Source: Paenibacillus sp. RC334
GTDB lineage: Bacteria; Bacillota; Bacilli; Paenibacillales; Paenibacillaceae
Direction of reading: 5' to 3'
NCBI RefSeq assembly: GCF_030034735.1
Contig: NZ_CP125370.1
Coordinates: 5,915,553 to 5,979,552 of the forward strand
Length of the DNA: 64,000 nucleotides
Shown here: positions 63,583-64,000 of the stretch, piece by piece
How the letters are laid out: every line of letters begins with the position of its first letter
How positions within the stretch are numbered: the first letter of the stretch is position 1
Made by a program: the position numbers and the translations under genes
Notes under the pieces: generated by a model
The model's database searches: none
Seen by the model: only the letters and a program-made list of their open reading frames with translations
Told to the model about the DNA's origin: nothing

Positions 63583-63836
63583 TATGATACAAAATTGCCT
63601 ACGTGTAATTTGGTAAGCTTGCTGAAGATTTCAGGTAAACCATCAAAATGAAGTTCCGTAATATCCATCTATTCTCTATTAAAGAGGGTGGTGGTTATGA
63701 CGATGGTTTTCTCATATCATTTTTACCCATCCTTTCTTTGTCAAATCATCAATATTAAAGGGAAATAAGACTTAGCACTTGAGCTGTAATGAGTAACGCG
63801 GTATTTTGGGGCGATAAAACAATTAAATAAAAAAGC
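63583..63836. other. Intergenic region, nothing firm
   Basis: AT-rich sequence without a supported gene. It separates the hydrolase promoter from the tandem promoters that point out of the window. Confidence 0.4.
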
Positions 63837-63865
63837 TTGCATTTAAATATTTGGCATGATATATT
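63837..63865 (+). promoter_or_regulatory. Tandem promoter P1, rrn-like
   Basis: TTGCAT (63837-63842), a 17-base spacer and TATATT (63860-63865), preceded by AAAAGC. It shares an upstream AAAAGCTTGCA block with P2. Confidence 0.8.
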
Positions 63866-63928
63866 CTAATTCCGGCCAAGAAATACAAAGTTGCGAGCGA
63901 GAGTTACAAAAAGAATTTTAAAAAAAGC

Positions 63929-63957
63929 TTGCAAAGTTGGTTCGGACATGATATGAT
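63929..63957 (+). promoter_or_regulatory. Tandem promoter P2, rrn-like
   Basis: TTGCAA (63929-63934), a 17-base spacer and TATGAT (63952-63957), with an A-rich tract just upstream like an UP element. Paired P1/P2 promoters about 90 bases apart are typical of Bacillales rRNA operons; the transcript would leave the window to the right. Confidence 0.8.
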
Positions 63958-64000
63958 ATAAGAGTTGATAAGGCGACGAGCTGAGTTAACAAAAAGAAAT

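Noticed and set aside
63697..63768. 23-codon frame MTMVFSYHFYPSFLCQ... with a purine-rich site before the ATG
   Set aside because: Too short, no recognisable family, AT-rich surroundings; it cannot be separated from chance.
63837..64000. Start of 16S rRNA within the window
   Set aside because: Promoters are present but no rRNA or tRNA sequence is recognisable before the window ends.

Overview
The window is a low-to-moderate GC Firmicute chromosome segment. Its gene order and an almost complete fusaricidin-type lipopeptide cluster point to Paenibacillus, most likely the P. polymyxa group. This assignment rests on recognised gene order and protein motifs; no database search was run.

Positions 1-31.2 kb are the conserved Bacillales core that in Bacillus subtilis runs from yabM to lysS. 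The sporulation, division and RNA quality part holds a 3' fragment of a yabM-like flippase, yabN/mazG, an HU gene, rqcP, yabP, yabQ, divIC, yabR, spoIIE, a VWA protein, the yabT-like kinase, tilS, hpt and ftsH. The cofactor part holds nadB, nadC, coaX, hslO, a PrsA-like foldase, cysK, pabB-pabA-pabC-folP-folB-folK and a small Xre-type regulator. dusB, greA and lysS follow, then a KtrB-type potassium channel subunit. yabQ is interrupted by an apparent +1 frameshift at a six-G tract.

Positions 31.3-62.5 kb are accessory. After an unrecognised membrane protein and a regulatory-looking intergenic region comes a seven-gene co-directional operon: enoyl-ACP reductase, acyl-CoA/ACP ligase, aldehyde dehydrogenase-like acyl reductase, ThDP enzyme, KAS II, FabZ-like dehydratase and one giant 7,607-residue NRPS. 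The order matches fusGFEDCBA. Read from the sequence, the NRPS is C-A(Thr)-T / C-A(Val)-T-E / C-[A remnant]-T / C-A(Thr)-T-E / C-A(Asn)-T-E / C-A-T-TE. This is the fusaricidin plan (Thr, D-Val, variable, D-allo-Thr, D-Asn, D-Ala), except that about 300 residues of the third adenylation domain are missing in frame, including all ATP- and substrate-binding motifs. The third domain is the promiscuous one that sets Tyr, Val, Ile or Phe in fusaricidins. The ThDP enzyme of the same operon also has Gln in place of the usual cofactor-activating Glu. The locus may therefore make a pentapeptide by module skipping, be loaded in trans, or be inactive.

After a strong terminator there is a convergent membrane-anchored alpha/beta hydrolase. 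The last 170 bases carry two tandem sigma-A promoters of the rRNA-operon style, which fits the rrn operon that follows lysS in B. subtilis. The fusaricidin cluster therefore appears to sit between lysS/ktrB and an rrn operon.
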